Shown here piece after piece: positions 1 to 10,121 of a stretch of 64,000 nucleotides of DNA (within the stretch, counting starts at the first letter, position 1; each line of letters opens with the position of its first letter). The notes beneath the pieces are model-generated. The model was given only the letters and a program-made list of their open reading frames with translations. It was not told the DNA's origin and did not search any database. Source of the DNA: Ctenosaura bakeri (Eukaryota; Chordata; Lepidosauria; Squamata; Iguanidae); contig CAOLHI010000056.1 in assembly GCA_948474755.1 (NCBI GenBank), positions 186,001-250,000 of the forward strand, written 5' to 3'. The translations under genes were made by a program, and so were the position numbers.

Positions 1-160
1 TACTTTCCCTGACCTGGTTTGGATCTTGGGTACCCATTCTCCCCACCATGCCTCTGCCTCCTTCCCAAGGACACACGCACACAAACATTTTGATATTTGT
101 GGTTTTTCCACTTTTGTAGGGGGCTGTGCCCCTGGCCTAGTGAAAGTGGAGGGCTGACTG
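1..160. mobile_element. Tigger/pogo-like DNA transposon, right end only
   Basis: The segment ends with GTGGAGGGCTGACTG followed by TA. That matches the right end of the fuller copy at 11555-12294 and resembles Tigger-type termini with a TA duplication. The left part lies outside the window. No transposase frame is visible. Confidence 0.5.
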
Positions 161-162
161 TA

Positions 163-253
163 CTTTGAGTGTTGGTCTAGGACTCTTGAGAGGCCAAGGG
201 TTAAATCCCTACTCAGCCACGAAAAGCCCACTAGGTGACCTTAGGTAATTCAT
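163..253 (+). repeat. tRNA-derived SINE fragment
   Basis: The piece carries the recurring SINE body: a reversed-box-B-like GGGTTAAATCCCTACTCAGC stretch, then 'CCCACTAGGTGACCTTAGG'. It matches the SINEs at 1592, 32143 and 50541. It stops where CR1 sequence begins near 254, so the CR1 probably inserted into or truncated it. Confidence 0.6.
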
Positions 254-1222
254 GCAGAATTTCCTCACTAGACAGTTATATCGCTACAAACGCTGCTTTT
301 CATCCTGGAGAGAAGTGACTAGTGGGGTGCCACAGGGTTCTGTCCTGGGCCCAGCGCTGTTCAATATTTTTATCAATGACTTGGATGAAGGAATAGAGGG
401 CATGCTGATCAAATTTGCAGATGACACCAATTTGGGAGGAGTTGCTAATATGCCAGAGGACAGGATCAAACTTCAAAATGACCTGGATAGATTGGAGAGC
501 TGGGCCAAGGCGAACAAAATGAAATTCAACAGAGAGAAATGTAAGGTCCTACACTTAGGTACTAAAAATGGAATACAGAAATATAGGATGGGGGACACGT
601 GGCTGGATAGCAGTACGTGTGAAAGGGATCTAGGAGTCTTCATAGACCACAAGCTGAACATGAGTCAGCAGTGTGATGCGGCAGCGAAGAAAGCCAATGC
701 AATTCTCAGCTGCATCCATAGAGGAGTACGGTGCCTAGATCGGGGGAGGTACTGGTACCACTCTACTCTGCTTTGGTTAGACCTCATCTTGAATACTGTG
801 TCCAGTTCTGGGCACCCCAATTCAAGAAGGATATTGAAAAGCTGGAGCAAGTCCAGAGGAGGGCGACCAAAATGGTGAGGGGCCTGGAAGCCATGAAGCC
901 CTATGAGGATAGACTTAGAGAGCTGGGTCTGTTTAGTCTGCAGAAGAGAAGGTTCAGAGGGGACATGATAGCCATGTTTAAATATTTGAAGGGATGTCTT
1001 GTAGAGGAAGGAGAGGGCTTGTTTTCTGCTGCTCCAGAGACCAGGACAAGGAGCAATGGATTCAAGCTGCAGGAAAGGAGATTCCACCTGAAGCTCAGGA
1101 AGAACTTCCTGACAGTCAGAGCTGCCCGGCAGTGGAATATGCTGCTTCGGAGTGTAGTGGAGTCTCCTTCCTTGGAGGTTTTTAAGCAGAGGCTGGATGG
1201 CCATCTGTTGGGAGTGCTTTGA
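252..1222 (+). pseudogene. CR1 reverse transcriptase remnant, frameshifted
   Basis: The first frame (252-878) shows RT motifs in order: SGVPQGSVLGP near residues 24-34 (motif B region), FADD near residues 55-58 (the catalytic YADD-box equivalent), and the downstream NKMKFNREKCKVLHLG block. A frameshift near 720-735 moves the continuation ([19 protein letters not shown] and the CR1 C-terminus ending LDGHLLGVL) into the frame open at 731-1222. The endonuclease and N-terminal RT are missing because of 5' truncation. The copy cannot encode a working enzyme. Confidence 0.9.
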
Positions 1223-1313
1223 GGGTGTTCCTGCATGGCAGGGGGTTGGACTGGATGGCCCCTGGGGTCTCTTCCAACTCTACATGTCTATGATTCTATG
1301 ATTCTATGATTCT
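254..1313 (+). mobile_element. CR1 LINE, 5'-truncated copy 1
   Basis: This is the 3' part of a chicken-repeat-1-type non-LTR retrotransposon. It holds the second half of the reverse transcriptase, the C-terminal tail, a short 3' UTR ('GGTTGGACTGGATGGCC') and a terminal reiterated ATTCTATG tail at about 1288-1313. It is one of the best preserved CR1 copies here. Family A copy 1 directly abuts its tail. Confidence 0.93.
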
Positions 1314-1454
1314 CCTTTCAACATCCTATGGAATCCTGGGGTTTGTAGTTTTGGGAGGGGCCAACTGGCCCCTACCAAAACTGCAAACCCCAGGATTCCA
1401 TAGGATGTTGAAAGCGGAATCATAGCACTATAACAGTCTAGTGCAGAAATGGCC
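1314..1454. mobile_element. Family A foldback element, copy 1 (left end missing)
   Basis: The copy lacks the outer left arm and starts at 'CCTTTCAACATCC' next to the CR1 tail. The rest of the hairpin is intact through '...CTAGTGCAGAAATGGCC'. No duplication can be scored because the left terminus is gone. Confidence 0.85.
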
Positions 1455-1458
1455 ATGG

Positions 1459-1578
1459 ACTCTCAGCCTCAGAGGAAAGTAATGATGTCAAATGCTCTTT
1501 GAACAAATCTTGCCAAGAAAATGATGATAAACTCACCTGAGAGTCCCCTTAAGTCAGAAATGATTTGAGGCACATGCC
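1459..1578 (+). repeat. SINE 3' half fragment
   Basis: The sequence 'CTCAGCCTCAGAGGAAAG', then 'AACAAATCTTGCCAAGAAAA', then 'AAGTCAGAAATGATTTGAGG' is the body and RTE/BovB-like tail of the tRNA SINE whose 5' half is seen at 1592 and 32143. It has no 5' head here. Confidence 0.55.
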
Positions 1579-1591
1579 CAAAAGACAATGT

Positions 1592-1790
1592 AGAGCCATG
1601 GTTTAACTGTTGGACTACAACTCTGGAGACCAGGGTTCAAGTCCCTTTTCAGCAATGGAAACCCACTGGGAAACCTTAGGCAAGTCACACTCTCTCAGCT
1701 TCAAAGAAAGGCAAGTGCAAATCTCCTCTGAATAAATGTTTTCAAGAAAGCCCTAGAGGAGGGTTGCTGTAATTCAGAATCAAGTTGAAG
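1592..1790 (+). repeat. tRNA-derived SINE
   Basis: The head 'AGAGCCATGGTTTAACTGTTGGACTAC...' leads to a box-B-like 'GGGTTCAAGTCCC', then 'GAAACCCACTGGGAAACC' and 'CAAGTCACACTCTCTCAGC'. Divergence and internal differences mark it as an old copy. It is not a tRNA gene, as it has no cloverleaf 3' half. Confidence 0.6.
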
Positions 1791-1802
1791 ACACAGAGGA
1801 AG

Positions 1803-1908
1803 AAATTAGTACATTAGGCCCTTCCTTACTGTAACCTTCATATACACAATCTCCATCTCATGGGGAAAAAGCAGGGTATAAATGAAGATTAATAACAACA
1901 ACAACAAC
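1803..1908 (+). repeat. LINE/SINE-type 3' tail with (CAA)n
   Basis: The phrase 'GGGAAAAAGCAGGGTATAAATGAAG' followed by AATAACAACAACAACAACA is the kind of 3' end seen for the N repeat at 35330-35565, with a short microsatellite grown from its tail. Confidence 0.4.
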
Positions 1909-1952
1909 ATCTACATGCGTGTGTGTATCTATATACGTATGTGTGTGAGTAT

Positions 1953-2132
1953 GGCCATTTCTGTACTACACTGTTACAGTGTTATTATTCCACTTTCAAC
2001 ATCCTGTGGAATTCTGGGGTTTCTCTCTGGCTGGGAATCCGAAAGGCCCCTCCCTAAACTGCAAACCCCAGAATTCCATAGGATGTTGCAAGTGGAATAA
2101 TAGCACTGTAACAGTCTACTGTGGAAATGGCC
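1953..2132. mobile_element. Family A foldback element, copy 2 (180 bp, TSD TAT)
   Basis: Reference description for family A. The left arm begins GGCCATTTCYGCACTAG; the right arm is its reverse complement ending CTAGTGYGGAAATGGCC. Between them lie the paired blocks TGTTATAGYGC, GATTCCACTTTCAACATCC, TATGGAATCCTGGGGTTTGCA and a C/G-rich apex. The whole DNA can fold into a hairpin of about 85 bp. It has no coding capacity. This copy is flanked by exact TAT duplications at 1950-1952 and 2133-2135. Superfamily is not established; a 3-bp TSD with GGCC ends is compatible with a PIF/Harbinger MITE. Confidence 0.92.
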
Positions 2133-2256
2133 TATGTGTATATACACGTAAGTTATTTCACAATGCTGAGGGGTCTCCAGCGACCTCTTCTAAAGTAAAC
2201 CACATCCCACAGAAAGTGCAGGAAGGCTGAAACCCCAGAGCTCAGATAACTGTTGG

Positions 2257-3130
2257 TGTTACTGTGGTTATGATATGTCTGGCGAGAGCACTAGATATTG
2301 TTTGATATCAAATAATTTGGCGTTTACCTGACCTTTCTCTGCCACCCCGCTCCACGTGTTTGCAAAGGTCCACCGGACAAGCACGTATTAGGCATGGCTG
2401 TTAATGGTCATAAATTCCAGACCCCATTTAGGCAGGCAATTTAAGCCTCTCCGTTGCTTCAGGGAACACCTTTCTGCGAACATGTCTTGCTCAGTGTGAA
2501 TCTACACAAAGACGCTCTGCCGAGAGGCCGAGCCATTCCTTTCTGTTGAGCTATTTGCATACTGGCCATACTATTGTCATCCAGTGCTAAGCTCATCATG
2601 CAAAACCTGACCTTTTCCAACACATTTGTCTTGCTCTAAAATTCCTTTGTTCTCACCGAGCATGGCATGGCCTGTAGGCACAATCCACCCTATAAAAGGT
2701 CCCCACTTTCGGGACTACCTCGGACTACTTTGGACTTCCATCCCGCCTTGCTACCGGTTTGTCTGAAGAAGCTCCCCTCAGCGAACCATGCTGAGCTCTC
2801 CCTCCTGCAATCCCCACTTCTCTCCAGGACTATGAGACCAGGTGTTGTATTACCCACTCCCTCGAAACTCCCCATTTCTATTTCTCAGTTAGCTAGTGTA
2901 TGTGTTGTCTTTTTCGTTGTTTGTCTCTTAATAAAACTGTTATGTTTACTTCTAAAGCATGTCTAACCACTCTCTGACCTGATGCTGTATACATAGGGTT
3001 AAAAGATCCCAGCTAAAGTTACCCTACCTCTCGTTAGCTTGAGAGAGTGCTCGAGTCTAATTTCCCCCATCTTGTGTTTTATTTGGTTATTTGGGCGCCC
3101 CTCCCGGGACCCCCAGCATACAGGGTAACA
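2257..3130 (+). mobile_element. Solo LTR, family 1 (TGTTAC...GTAACA, TSD TTGG)
   Basis: The element starts TGTTACTGTGGTTATGATA and ends CCCAGCATACAGGGTAACA, with a perfect 4-bp duplication TTGG at 2253-2256 and 3131-3134. Inside are a TATA box (2691-2698) and an AATAAA signal (2930-2935) in the order U3-R-U5. There is no primer-binding site or gag-pol next to it, so it is a solo LTR left by recombination. Four-bp duplications fit an ERV1-like or Gypsy-like element. Related copies lie at 17606, 41407 (reverse), 4964 (reverse) and 59667. Confidence 0.88.
2691..2698 (+). promoter_or_regulatory. TATA box of solo LTR 1
   Basis: TATAAAAG lies 27 bp upstream of 'CGGACTACTTTGGAC' and about 235 bp before the AATAAA signal. 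This is the expected spacing for an LTR polymerase II promoter. Whether it is still active is unknown. Confidence 0.6.
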
Positions 3131-3615
3131 TTGGAAAGAGGACGTGGCAATGTCAAATGCTTGGAACCGATTTGAATATCTAGGGAATACATGACATCAA
3201 AATGTCTGAAGGTGATTTTTTAAAAAAGAGCAAATTCATTTAAACTGTGCTGCAAATTGTATCACTGCCGTCACCACCTGGGAAACAGATGTTCTCCAAA
3301 GGAGCCTATTTGAGGTGATGATTCCTGTTGGCAAGCTGGTCTCTGCTGAAAAGGACTAGGGATGGGGGGCCTTCAGGAATGCCCAGTGCAAAAAATGTTG
3401 TACAATACGCAGTTACTGTTTAAGGAAGCCCCTCTTTTTATGCTCCCAAAGGCTCCCAGGGGTTGCATGGGCCACTTTCCACGCCCTGAAATATTTTAGG
3501 TCATGGAGAGATCTAGTTCCCAAAGGATTACGGTTGCCAATCCAACTGGTCAATTGACTTTCCGCCCCTTTGCTTTATTCCCACTTGTGCAAGGGCATCC
3601 CTGCCAGCGCTTCAG
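3131..3615. other. Unassigned interval
   Basis: No gene or recognisable repeat apart from the downstream LTR duplication. The sequence is of ordinary complexity. Confidence 0.5.
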
Positions 3616-3784
3616 AGATGAAAACTGGGATACCTTTGGCCAAGTAACATTACAGTGTGGCCAAGGTTGCAAAGGTTATTAATGAGGAAGGATAATGAAG
3701 CTAAGACACACTGCAGCAGTTTGCTTTTGCCTGAGCCTGCTGGGAAGGGCAAGATTCTGCCTACTCTCCTCCCTTCCTCATTGA

Positions 3785-4428
3785 GGGCCTTTCCTCACTA
3801 TACAGTTATGGTGTTACTATCCCACTTTCAACATCCTGTGGAATTCTGGGGTTTGTAGTTTACTGAGGTCAAAGAACTCCTTGGCTGAGAATTCTAGCTG
3901 CCCCTCCCTAACTGCAAACCTCAGGATTCCATCGGATGTTGAAAGTGGAATAATAGCGCTATGACAGAGGCCCTTTTCGCATGGGCTTTCTGTCGTGCGA
4001 GAGCCCCCTGAGCCTCGTGGGAGTGGGAGCGTTGCTCTGCACGACGCACTCCCACTTCCGCGGCACTCACGGGGTTGACGCTGCGCGAGCGCGCATTTTT
4101 TTATTTTCGGCTCAAACCGAAAATAAACAGTGCTCACACAAGGCTCCCGGCGGCGCCTCTCACTTTCCGGAGTGTGGAGCGCCATCGCAGGTGAGCCTGT
4201 CGCGCTTCCTCCCCGCTTCCTCCCCCAGCGCCGCCTACAGCTCCCAGGGAGCGCTGCGGAAGCTGGGGGCATAGCTGAAGAGCGCCCGTCGCGGGAAAAG
4301 ACACAAGGTGCAGTAAGGAGGCGGGGGGAAGCGGCGGCGTTTCAGGAGACGGTCGTCGCGCGAGCCACCCTCCTCCGTCGCGCAAGTGCCGGCGCTGCGA
4401 AAAGGGCCAGTGTAGTGCAGAAAGGCTC
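3785..4428. mobile_element. Family A element, copy 3 (long form), carrying a B insertion
   Basis: The left part (3785-3968) is the long form with an asymmetric centre ('ACTGAGGTCAAAGAACTCC...GAGAATTCTAG'). The right terminus is 4409-4428, after the B element. TGA duplications at 3782-3784 and 4429-4431 are exact, which proves that the two halves belong to one insertion. Confidence 0.9.
3969..4408. mobile_element. Family B foldback element, copy 1 (440 bp)
   Basis: The termini are GGCCCTTTTCGC...GCGAAAAGGGCC. It is very CpG-rich and carries a central perfect stem TTATTTTCGG/CCGAAAATAA near 4101-4126. Its near-full-length inverted relative is at 61741-62181. It sits inside family A copy 3, with flanks AGA (3966-3968) and AGT (4409-4411), a duplication with one mismatch. 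A donor-like CAGGTGAG occurs at 4188-4195. No transposase. Confidence 0.85.
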
Positions 4429-4472
4429 TGAGTTAACCTTTGCAGTAAGCTCAGTGGGTAGCAATTGAAGTA

Positions 4473-4950
4473 CAGTCTTCCCTCCACATTCACGGGTTTG
4501 ACCTTGGTGAATTTGATTATTCAAGAGGCTTCCACTCGCCTCCCCCGTTCTCCTTCTCCAATACCCTTGCCTTCTGCCCAGGTGCGCTATTCCTTCCTTC
4601 TGTGTGCCCGGCCAAAAGGCAAGTTAATGAGAGGGGAGGAGTGCTTTGCACAGAGAAGAAGGTACATGCAAGCAAGCCTTCCCCCTAACTTCTCCCCCTC
4701 CCATTTGCTTGTCTGTTGCCCAGGTGAGTGGAAGGAAGGTATGAGCACCTAGGGAAAAGATGAGAGAATTGGAGGGAGAGAATGGGGAAGACACACTCAT
4801 GGCTTCCTTCTCTGTGTGCAGGACTGCCCCCTCCCATTTGCTTGCCTTTTGCCTGGGTGCATGGAAGGAAGGCATATGCACCCAGGGTGGGGGGAGAAAG
4901 GGAATTGGGGGAAGGCGTCACTCCCATTTCATCTTATGTCACTAGTGCAT
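4473..4950. mobile_element. Tigger-like element, left end and GC-rich body
   Basis: After TA, the sequence CAGTCTTCCCTCCACATTC matches the inverted terminus of the Tigger-like copies at 1-160 and 11555-12294. The body contains two roughly 60-bp imperfect direct repeats at about 4690-4748 and 4832-4890 ('CCCTCCCATTTGCTTG...GGAAGGAAGG'). A right terminus is not found before the LTR at 4964. Confidence 0.45.
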
Positions 4951-4963
4951 TTGGTGGGCATGC

Positions 4964-5872
4964 TGTTACCCTGTTTACTGGGGGTCCCGGGAGGGACACC
5001 TATATGCGCTCTCAATTAACTAAGTTTGTGGAAATTAGCTATGAGCACAAGCTAGCAATGCGAGAGGCAGGGCAACGCAGTGGAATCTTTTACCCAAAGT
5101 TTACAGGGTCAGGCCAAGCCAAGGAGCACACCAAGTTATAAGAATAATTGAGATCTTTATTAAATACAGACAAACAGTGTATGCAACACAAGCACTCAGA
5201 TAACTATAGAAAATAAAGGTTGAACAGGTATAGAGGGATTTTTGAGAGGGATTGTTGGACTGGGTGATACAACACCTGTCCTGAAGCCCGGATAGATCAC
5301 TGCGAAGGTCCGAAGTTACGCAGTCTCAGCCAATATGACTGAGGGGAAGGCTCACCAAGCAGAGCGGTGACAAGACGGGATGGAACTCAGGAGCGATCCA
5401 AGGATGGTCTCAGAATCAGGGAGTTTTATAGGGAGAAATGTGACTGTAGGCTATTCTGTACTTGGGGAAAACAATGAGTTTTGGGTGTGAGACAAAGCTT
5501 TGGAAAGGTCAGAATTTAGCACGATTGAGTTAAGTCCGAATTGACAATGGAGTAGCCAGTATGCAGACACAGAGTACTCAACAGTTGAGTATCCAGCTTG
5601 CCAAGTTGCCTGCTCGGGGCAGGGAGTTCTTTGTAAGTAGCGTGCATACATAATGAGGGTGTTTGCAGAGAAGTCTCCTAAAGCAGCGATCTGGCTATTT
5701 CTGGCCTGCCTGGGTGGAGAATGGAATGTCCAGCAATTAGTGGCCGAGCCTAGTTCTGTGCTTGTCTGGGGGCCTCACAAACACATGGAGAGGGGTGGTG
5801 GAAGAGAGCCAAATTATTGATATCAAAATGATATCTAGCATCCCCAAATCTGGGCCAGCAAATGTGGTAACA
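4964..5872 (-). mobile_element. Solo LTR, family 1 subfamily b, reverse (TSD ATGC)
   Basis: Read in reverse it begins TGTTACCACATTTGC and ends GTAAACAGGGTAACA, with exact ATGC duplications at 4960-4963 and 5873-5876. The reverse-strand AATAAA lies at 5156-5161 and a TATAAAA at 5424-5430. Its upstream part ('GAATGGAATGTCCAGCAATT', plus strand) groups it with 59667-60506 rather than with 2257/17606/41407. It is 909 bp. Confidence 0.87.
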
Positions 5873-5961
5873 ATGCCTTACTTGGAAATCGGCATTTTGG
5901 ATCATTTTATTCTACCCCACATGGTTTGTGGGCATTAAAGCACCATCGTGGTCACAGTGTC

Positions 5962-6562
5962 ATAGAATCACAGAGCTGGAGGTGGTCGCATGGGCCATCA
6001 AGTCCAACCTTGTCCTCAGTGAAAGAATTTCAACTAAAGTATCCTCAACAGGGGGCTGCTCAGCTTCTTTTTGAAGACTTCCAGAGAAGGAGACCCTCAC
6101 CACCTCCATAGGAAATTGATTTCATTGCCAAACCACTCTTAATTTCAAGAAGTTCCTTCTAATGTTCAATCAAAACCTACTTTCCTGTAACTTCAAACCA
6201 TTGAAGAGTACTTGAAGAGTGCAATCACGTCACCCCTCAGTCTTTTTTCCATCAGGCTAAACAAACCCAGTCTTTCAACCTTTCCTCACATATTTTCCAT
6301 ATCTTTTGTCATCAATGTTACCATTCTCTGAACCTGTTCCAACTTGTCTATATCCTTCTTAAAATGAGGTGCCCAGAACCGAACACAGTACTTCAGGTGA
6401 GGCCTGACCAGCGCAGAATATAGTGGGACTATTACTTGTCTTGACTTGGAAACTATACTTCTAGTAATGCTGGCCAAAATAGCATTTGCCTTCTTTGCTG
6501 CAGCATCACGCTTCTGGCTCGTGTTCACCTTATGATCAACAATAATCCAAACTTCTTTTTGC
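5962..6562 (-). mobile_element. Old CR1 LINE, copy 2
   Basis: The reverse-strand order is RT C-terminal block ([19 protein letters not shown], within the 6286-6627 reverse frame), the 'AAAGGTTGAAAGACTGGG' block, and the 3' end 'TCTGTGATTCTATGAC' at 5962. Many stops and substitutions make it older than copy 1. Confidence 0.85.
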
Positions 6563-6625
6563 ATCATCATCATTGTTGTTGTTGCTGCTGTTGTTGCTGT
6601 TGTTGTTGTTGTTGTTGCTGTTATC
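6563..6625. repeat. (CAT)n/(TTG)n microsatellite
   Basis: A short run of CAT units passes into TTGTTGTTGCTG units directly at the truncated edge of CR1 copy 2. Confidence 0.8.
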
Positions 6626-7224
6626 ATACTGGAAAGGTTCCCATTTTAATATATGTATTGTTCTGAAATATGCTCAATACTTTCCAATTATTTTGTTATC
6701 CGTCTCTTTCAGACATGGTCCATTGTGCTCTGTTTAGATGTTTACCTGCTTCCACAGCAATGCCAACTATTGCCACAGTTCTCTCTAGCTCACCTGGCGT
6801 TCCCCCACGGTTTTTGATACTAACTTCCCCTATTTTGCTTTATTGCCCTCTGCTCCTGTCCTTTCTCTGGTGGCAGTTTTCTTGCCCTTGCCATGCCCCA
6901 GTCCCTGGACCCAGGTGCCAACACAGGCAGGATCCTCCCCAGCAACCCAAACCCACAGACGTAAACAGGACAATACTTACTACAGCCCAGTATAGACAAG
7001 AAAGGGAGAGCCCACAAGCCTCCGAACACTTATATAGGGAAGTCTCACTAATCAGGCAAACTCCTGGGGGAGGCTGCTGGCCCATAAATACCAGAAGTGG
7101 AGCAGAGAGAAGTCTGTTGCAGACAACTGACAATCCTGGTGGAAGCAACACGTTCGTCTTTTGATGCTTGGCTTGAGTTCCTGAAAAACCTTGACCCTTG
7201 CTTTATGTGCTCACTGTGCTGCTG
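6626..7224. other. Unassigned interval with LTR-like motifs
   Basis: No gene recognised. TATA-like strings CTTATATAGGG (about 7029) and CCCATAAATACC (7081) resemble a fragmentary LTR promoter, but no boundaries or duplication can be defined. Confidence 0.3.
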
Positions 7225-7556
7225 GATACTCTCTTAAATTGTTATGTGAAGGGATGACATATGGAAGACGGAGCCAGCCTGTTTCTGCTACTCCAGAGAC
7301 TAGGACATGGAGCTATGCTTTCAAACTTCAGGAAAAAAGATTCCATCTAAACATTAGGAAGTACTTCCTGATAATAAGAGCCGTTCGACAGTGAAATACA
7401 CTGCCTCTAAGTGTGGTGGAGTCTCCTTCTTTGGAGGTTTTTAAACAGAGGTTGGATGGCCATCTGTCGGGAATGCTTTGATGGTGTATTCCTACATGGC
7501 AGAATGGGGTTGGACTGGATGGCCCTTGTGGTCTCTTCCAGCTCTATGATTCTATG
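7225..7556 (+). mobile_element. CR1 LINE 3' end, copy 3
   Basis: It contains the block encoding the CR1 C-terminus (FKLQEKRFHLNIRKYFLI), then 'GTGGTGGAGTCTCCTTCT', 'GGTTGGACTGGATGGCC' and a short GATTCTATG tail. It is 5'-truncated. Confidence 0.88.
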
Positions 7557-7729
7557 TGACCAACAGGATTCTAATACAGAATAAAAGTGGGTTTTTTAAA
7601 AAATCAAACTGACAGATTTTAGAAAACAACCTAATGTGTATCTCCACCTTCCTTTCTTGTTTTATATATATATGTCTATATGTAACTGGTCGGTATTAAT
7701 AATTCCCTTTCTATTTTGCATTCAATCTC

Positions 7730-8145
7730 TTCCTGCAAAGTTCATCCAATTTAAGTCACAGCTTCTCTTGAAAGCGTGAGTCACCACTAGGGGGCAATGC
7801 ATCCTCTAATTACACCGGTAAAGTCAGGGTCCTTTGGCGAAGCCACCCCTGATGAACTTAAATGGATTTTAAACATTAATATAATAGGTATTTAGTTAAG
7901 AATAGGGAGGGCGAGGAGGGGGAGAGCGAGCGTTTTAAACAAGCCAGCGGGTTCTGAAGAAAAATGCATTAGGAACGTGGAGTTCTGAGTGGCTACTAAA
8001 TTTATTTAGATATTTAAGCGAATTCCAATTGTCAAGGAGGCTCAGAGATGCTAATTCGAGGAAAAGCTCATTTTGATAAATGCCGACGCAATGACCCTCA
8101 TGAATCACAGACTTATTTCTGGAGCTAATGGAGGGTTACTAATTT
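7730..8145. promoter_or_regulatory. Candidate conserved noncoding block 1
   Basis: Unique AT-rich DNA of high complexity between two CR1 copies, with several ATTA/TAAT cores ('AAACATTAATATAATAGG', 'GATATTTAAGCGAATTCC') and no repeat similarity in the window. It carries the CTCF-like site at 7784-7797. Function is inferred only from composition and repeat depletion. Confidence 0.35.
7784..7797 (+). promoter_or_regulatory. CTCF-like motif in unique DNA
   Basis: CCACTAGGGGGCAA matches the vertebrate CTCF core (CCASYAGRKGGCRS) at all but the last base. It is in unique sequence next to candidate block 1, unlike the three J-repeat sites at 24482, 25838 and 31022. Confidence 0.5.
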
Positions 8146-8463
8146 CACACCGTCGGAAGGAGCTTCTTCATTTGGTTACCAGGCCTCCTGTGGATGGAGA
8201 GGAGTGACTTGAAAGAACAGTGAGAGGCAGCCAAGTCTCCTTTGGAGAACAGCTGATGTGGAATTCTCCTGGGATTACACATCCGGCAAAAAGGGCAGAA
8301 CCCCAAGGGAGGCAAGGCAATCAAGCAAACAAACAAATAACAAAACAAATCTCTTTGTCGCACTTTTCACTTTAACGGCAAGGTCTCAGGTCTGCTTTGC
8401 ATCCGCAGAAGAGGCGGTAAAGCTGTATCTGGAACCACAACCGTTCAAGTCTGCAGGTGTGGC
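8146..8463. other. Unassigned interval
   Basis: No gene, repeat or conserved-looking motif that I can support. Confidence 0.4.
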
Positions 8464-8550
8464 TCACCACAACTGGAGAATTTCCAGATTTCCAGGCCTG
8501 GCCCTGAGTCTCTGGTTTCTGTGAGGGTGCAAATTCTCCAGTTGTGGTGA
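8464..8550. repeat. Perfect 20-bp inverted repeat
   Basis: TCACCACAACTGGAGAATTT at 8464-8483 is exactly complementary to 8531-8550, with a 47-nt loop. The right arm ends where CR1 copy 4 begins. It may be the edge of a small DNA element; no duplication is visible. Confidence 0.6.
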
Positions 8551-9225
8551 ATCATAGAATCATAGAAATGTAGAGTTGGAAGAGACCCCAGGGGCCATCC
8601 AGTCCAACCCCCTGCCATGCAGGAACACCTTCAAAGCACTCCCGACAGATGGCCATCAAGCCTCTGCTTAAAAACCTCCAAGGAAGGAGACTCCACTATA
8701 CTTTGAGGCAGCAGATTCCACTGCTGGGCAGCTCTGACTGTCAGCTGCTGGGCAGCTCTGACTGCAGCTTGAATCCATTGCACCTTGTCCTGGTCTCTGG
8801 ACCGGCAGAAAACAAGCCCTCTCCTTCCTCTACGTGGCATCCCTTCAAATATTTAAACATGGCTATCATGTCCCCTCTGAACCTTCTCTTCTGCAGACTA
8901 AACATACCCAGCTCTCTACGTCTATCCTCATAGGGCACGGCTTCCAGGCCTCTCACCATTTTGGTCGCCCTCCTCTGGACTTGCTCCAGCTTGACCATGT
9001 CCTTCTTGAATTGGGGTGCCCAGAACTGGACACAGTATTCAAGATGAGGTCTAACCAAAGCAGAATAGAGTGGTACCAGTACCTCCCTTGATCTAGACAC
9101 CATACTCCTATTGATGCAGCCAAGAATTGCATTGGCTTTCTTGGCTGCTGCATCACACTGCTGACTCATGTTCAGCTTGTGATCTATAAAGACTCCTAGA
9201 TCCCTTTCACATGTACTGCTATCCA
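8551..9225 (-). mobile_element. CR1 LINE, copy 4
   Basis: The reverse-strand copy runs from the RT C-terminal region (CERD-type block near 9200, [19 protein letters not shown]) to the tail 'TTCTATGATTCTATGATT' at its left edge. A roughly 23-bp tandem duplication ('CTGCTGGGCAGCTCTGACTG') at about 8725-8765 disrupts the C-terminal frame. Confidence 0.9.
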
Positions 9226-9955
9226 GCCATTCTGGAGCTCATTCTGGGGCAAGAGGAAAGGATTGTGTGCACATCTCCAGCTAAGTTGGTAGAACAATGG
9301 CTTGCTAAATTTGCAAGGTTTAATTGATTTGTTGGTACAAATTGCTCCTTCCTTCCCAATTGTGGTGTGTGGGCTCACCCTCCACTCTCCTCTCTATCCA
9401 CCTTCTGGATAGAAGCGTGAAGGCTAGATTAAATGTTCTGTATCCTGTCGCCAATGCTCAAACCACTATGCCACTCTGACTGTTTTTGACGCGGGTAACC
9501 ATGTAACATTAGAGTGAGGCCATCCTGACCATACTCTAAATGTTTTTTGGTTACCCATCTCCTGGTTTTCATCTGTGACATATTAGATGAAATGAATTTT
9601 GCCCTGGACCAAAATGTTCAAACACATACATCAGGAAATGTATGTGTACGTAAATCAATAACAGGAAGACAAATTGGATTTGTTGTGTATTAGGTCCTAT
9701 GCATTTCTACTGGTAGGAAGAAATTATACAGTGAGCACAAAGCCAAGAACTAGTGTTTGAACCTAAAACAATGGGAAAGTAGGAGGGAAAAGAGAAATAT
9801 TACACTATCTCAGCTGCAAAGAAGGAGAGTAAGGGGTAGAATCATTCCAGGATTATTGCAGAACAGCAATCCCGAAATTTGTGATGTCTAGATCTATCAG
9901 AGTACAACTCCCATCATCACCAGGAAGCACGGCCAATCCATCTGAAGGACAAAGG
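9226..9955. other. Unassigned interval
   Basis: No gene. The phrase 'CTCCTGGTTTTCATCTGTGA' near 9560 resembles the end of family K. 'AACTCCCATCATCACCAGG' near 9907 resembles a common DNA-transposon fragment. Neither can be bounded. Confidence 0.35.
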
Positions 9956-10121
9956 GGCTATTTCTGCATGAGTTTGTTATAGCGCGATGATTCCACTTTC
10001 AACCTCCTATGAAATCCTGGGGTTTGCAGTTTCAGCCCCTCCTGAAACTGCAAACCCCAGGATTCCAGAGGAGGTTGAAAGTGGAATTATTGCATTATAA
10101 CAGACTCATGCGGAAATGGCC
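9956..10121. mobile_element. Family A element, copy 4 (TSD AGG)
   Basis: A short-apex form of 166 bp with exact AGG duplications at 9953-9955 and 10122-10124. Both arms carry the same departure from the family sequence, AACCTCC instead of AACATCC. Confidence 0.9.

Larger units (their letters stand above)
3616..4468 (-). repeat. Family K repeat, copy 1, split by nested insertions
   Basis: K sequence occupies 3616-3784 and resumes at about 4429-4468; the interval between is family A copy 3. K here reads in reverse relative to 16368, 18955, 37310 and 39222. The recognisable pieces are 'AAAACTGGGATACC', 'GGTTATTAATGAGGAAGG' and 'GCAGTTTGCTTTTGCCTGAG'. Coding potential is absent and the class is unknown. 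Confidence 0.55.
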
